Shown here in pieces: positions 62,281 to 64,000 of a DNA stretch of 64,000 bases. This stretch comes from Cytophagales bacterium (lineage in GTDB: Bacteria > Bacteroidota > Bacteroidia > Cytophagales > Bernardetiaceae): positions 91,280 to 155,279 of the forward strand of contig JAAFJX010000008.1 in assembly GCA_013299045.1 (NCBI GenBank), read 5' to 3'. The notes below the pieces were generated by a model. The model did no database searches, was not told the origin of the DNA, and saw only the letters and a program-made list of their open reading frames with translations. The stretch's first letter is position 1; each line of letters starts with the position of its first letter. The position numbers were made by a program, and so were the translations under genes.

Positions 62281-62905
62281 AGGCAAATAGTTAGATTTTT
62301 GTAATCCGAAAGTTATACATTTTTTTGATAAGACGGAATCATAAAAAATTAGTTTAAAGAGGGCCATAAGGGTTTGAATATATTATAACTTTGATTATCA
62401 GTAATTTAATTTAAAATTTTTGATAAAAAAAATGTAATGACTTAGATTGAACAGTTGTGTGTGATTTTAAAAAAGAGCCACAAGTAAATAGTGGAAACAT
62501 CAACCATTGCCTACCTTGCATGACTATTTACAAAAAATTTTAAAAATAAATTTGGTGCTTACTTTTTTATTAACTGGTGAGTTCACAGAACGCTATTTTA
62601 ACCCGCCAAAACAGTTCTTTCTTATCCTTAACCAACTACGAAAAACTTTTTATAACTTTACGCTGCAAACGTTCTTTGATAAAAATAGTCTGGATTAAGA
62701 TTTATAGGATTTTAAGATTCGTAGGATTAAAAAACATCATGGCAATCCTTTCCTCCTGAAAATCAGGGTTCAGACAATTAGCACGGCGCTAGAAACCTAG
62801 ACCTACAAACAGGTAGGTGGGTAAGCATAAACCCAATAAGAATCATGTATGGTGTTACGAAGTAGCAAACTTTTATCCCAAACCCTTAAGTATCGATATT
62901 TTATT
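62281..62905. other. Intergenic region with a GGATT-rich repeat
   Basis: About 625 AT-rich bases between divergent genes. Bases 62690-62779 hold a run of GGATT/GATT units (TTATAGGATTTTAAGATTCG), then AATCC units and a CCTGAAAATCAGG hairpin, the look of a dispersed intergenic repeat. Further right, ACCTAC-AAACAG-GTAGGT forms a 6-bp hairpin near 62800. No gene was found. Confidence 0.5.
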
Positions 62906-63748
62906 ATGAAAAAACTATCTTTTGTTATTTTATTAACATTGTCAACAATTCAGTTGTACAGTCAAGTTCTATTTGTTGATTATTACCGTGGTTATACTCC
63001 AAAACGCTTTATGAAATATCATAAATTTCTCAAAAAAGAACTTTATAGAGCTACTAAAATCAATTTAACTTTCCCATTCTACACTGTTTGGCTTCAGGAT
63101 ACAGTGTTTATTGATAACGCAGAGATACCTCTTAGAGAATGGGCTTATTATGTTGATGATACTTTATCACAACCTATTTCAATGGATTTACTTGAGACCT
63201 TTAACTACAACATAGAACCTGTCTATAATTCAAAGGACAAGGGAAAATTCTTTGAATTGATAAACAACTCACCTCTTTTGTCAGAATATGGACAGCGACA
63301 AAAATTTAATATCCCCATGGTCTTTGTTACCCCAGATGATATCAGGGGATACGCAGACTATTTGCATATTGACAATCATGAATGGGATAGCTTGATAAAG
63401 AGGAAAGGAAATGTTATTCGCCACTATTTTGTAGAAAACTTTGAACTGCTAACACTAGATGATTACTTATTTGCGTTAAAAAAATATGAAAACATATCGC
63501 CAAGTGTAAGAATTACTGACTGTATTCCAGATGATATACCAGTGCCTATCGCCCATTACAATAATTGCCCTAAAGGTGCAAGAATAATTGGGCTAAGAAA
63601 TAATGCCAGCGAGATAGTTCTTTATAACGAAGAACCTTATGTAGTTTATAAGGTTACAGATACAGAAATTTTTATTTCTAAATTCCGCAAACCCGACTAT
63701 CACATAGGCTTTAGACTGAAATGCAGGCTTACAAAACGACAGCCTTAG
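62906..63748 (+). CDS. Secreted protein of unknown function
   Basis: This protein of about 280 residues has a signal peptide (LSFVILLTLSTIQLYS). The mature part is aromatic and acidic, with VLFVDYYRGYTPKRFMKYHKFLKKELY, a repeated HYFVENFELLTLDDYLFALKKYENIS and a C-terminal basic end. I do not recognise any family or catalytic motif. The gene is clearly more AT-rich than most of its neighbours, like the accessory patch at 6-9 kb. The frame opens at 62849, but ATG 62906 gives the signal peptide. No partner gene is evident. Confidence 0.75.
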   Translation: MKKLSFVILLTLSTIQLYSQVLFVDYYRGYTPKRFMKYHKFLKKELYRATKINLTFPFYTVWLQDTVFIDNAEIPLREWAYYVDDTLSQPISMDLLETFNYNIEPVYNSKDKGKFFELINNSPLLSEYGQRQKFNIPMVFVTPDDIRGYADYLHIDNHEWDSLIKRKGNVIRHYFVENFELLTLDDYLFALKKYENISPSVRITDCIPDDIPVPIAHYNNCPKGARIIGLRNNASEIVLYNEEPYVVYKVTDTEIFISKFRKPDYHIGFRLKCRLTKRQP

Positions 63749-63837
63749 CGCCTACCTAGAAATCTACCAAGACCAAAAACTAGTAGCCCGCCAAAATATT
63801 TCTTCATTTCCTGACCACCCCAAGCGACAAAAAGTTG

Positions 63838-63845
63838 TATCTTTG
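63838..63845 (+). promoter_or_regulatory. Bacteroidota -7 box (TATCTTTG) of the Rpn-like gene
   Basis: TATCTTTG lies 23 bases before ATG 63868; the -33 element is not clear. Confidence 0.5.
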
Positions 63846-63867
63846 TCTTTGAAAAGAAACAAGGGCT

Positions 63868-64000
63868 ATGATTATTGCGAATCCGATTTACGATGTGGTG
63901 TTTAAACGCTTGATGGAAAATGAGCGCGTGGCTAAGTTTTTTATTGGCACACTGCTAGACCAGCACATAGAAACACTAGAGATAAAGCCCCAAGAATACA
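63868..64000 (+). CDS. Rpn/PD-(D/E)XK nuclease-transposase family protein, N-terminal fragment (runs off the window)
   Basis: The first 44 residues start MIIANPIYDVVFKRLMENE and go on VAKFFIGTLLDQHIETLEI. This is the typical N-terminus of the Bacteroidota Rpn-like, PD-(D/E)XK nuclease-transposase proteins, which are believed to promote DNA recombination. The gene continues beyond base 64000, so catalytic residues cannot be checked. A promoter box lies just upstream. Such genes occur as many paralogues per genome. Confidence 0.75.
   Translation, partial: MIIANPIYDVVFKRLMENERVAKFFIGTLLDQHIETLEIKPQEY

Noticed and set aside
1..64000. CRISPR array
   Set aside because: No evenly spaced short direct repeats with unique spacers and no cas-like genes were seen.

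Overview
The window looks like a chromosomal segment of a Bacteroidota bacterium, probably of the Cytophagia-type lineages. The reasons are: many good matches to the Bacteroidota promoter (TTG or TTTG, about 19 bases, then TAnnTTTG); a very large cell-surface protein ending in a gliding-motility/type IX secretion (type B) C-terminal domain; a TamL-type lipoprotein with an outer-membrane barrel; a DUF5522-like protein; LytS-type histidine kinases with Reg_prop propellers; and almost no Shine-Dalgarno sequences. No species can be named from the sequence alone.

Layout. 1-5.6 kb: bestrophin-like channel, FAS1 lipoprotein, a membrane protein with an enoyl-CoA hydratase/isomerase, and ftsY. 5.8-9.8 kb: an AT-rich accessory patch with a decayed restriction-modification locus (one intact and one truncated adenine methyltransferase, then a frameshifted PD-(D/E)XK nuclease end), two tandem paralogous small proteins of unknown function, and a broken IS1-like transposase. 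9.9-18.8 kb: secreted proteins and lipoproteins, including an 1829-residue Ig-like surface protein and a SurA-like lipoprotein. 18.8-34 kb: TamL, a VOC protein, Usp, folD-rhomboid-ligA, msrB, a glycosyltransferase, an HlyD/TolC export pair, lhgO, plsC and an SRP RNA gene (ffs) with its own promoter. 34-48 kb: M61 peptidase, a SpoIIE-type phosphatase with TPRs, a threonine-synthase-like enzyme, a propeller histidine kinase, a radical SAM protein and a CHAT-domain protein that seems to have lost both catalytic residues. 48-64 kb: sugar nucleotidyltransferase, DUF5522, TlpA-like thioredoxin, tRNA-Pro(GGG), a second SpoIIE phosphatase, hemL, yqeY-cvpA-acpH, a cyclic-nucleotide-binding protein, mltG, a minus-strand cluster (lipoprotein, nadK, outer-membrane protein, glycosyltransferase) and a truncated Rpn-like gene at the right edge.

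Most genes are housekeeping or envelope genes in short operons. The most unusual material lies between genes. A family of dispersed AT-rich repeats opens with a motif close to TAGTCGTCCCTTAAAA, and five times this motif starts at, or within 8 bases after, a stop codon in the same orientation as the gene. In two places an inverted copy closes the interval, giving MITE-like units of about 430 and 570 bp. A second, GC-rich repeat of 92-97 bp is nested in two of these intervals. The protein-level oddities are the double active-site loss in the CHAT protein, a sharp composition break inside the TamL gene, a CX4CH haem-type motif in a lipoprotein, and the apparent deletion fusion in the restriction-modification locus.
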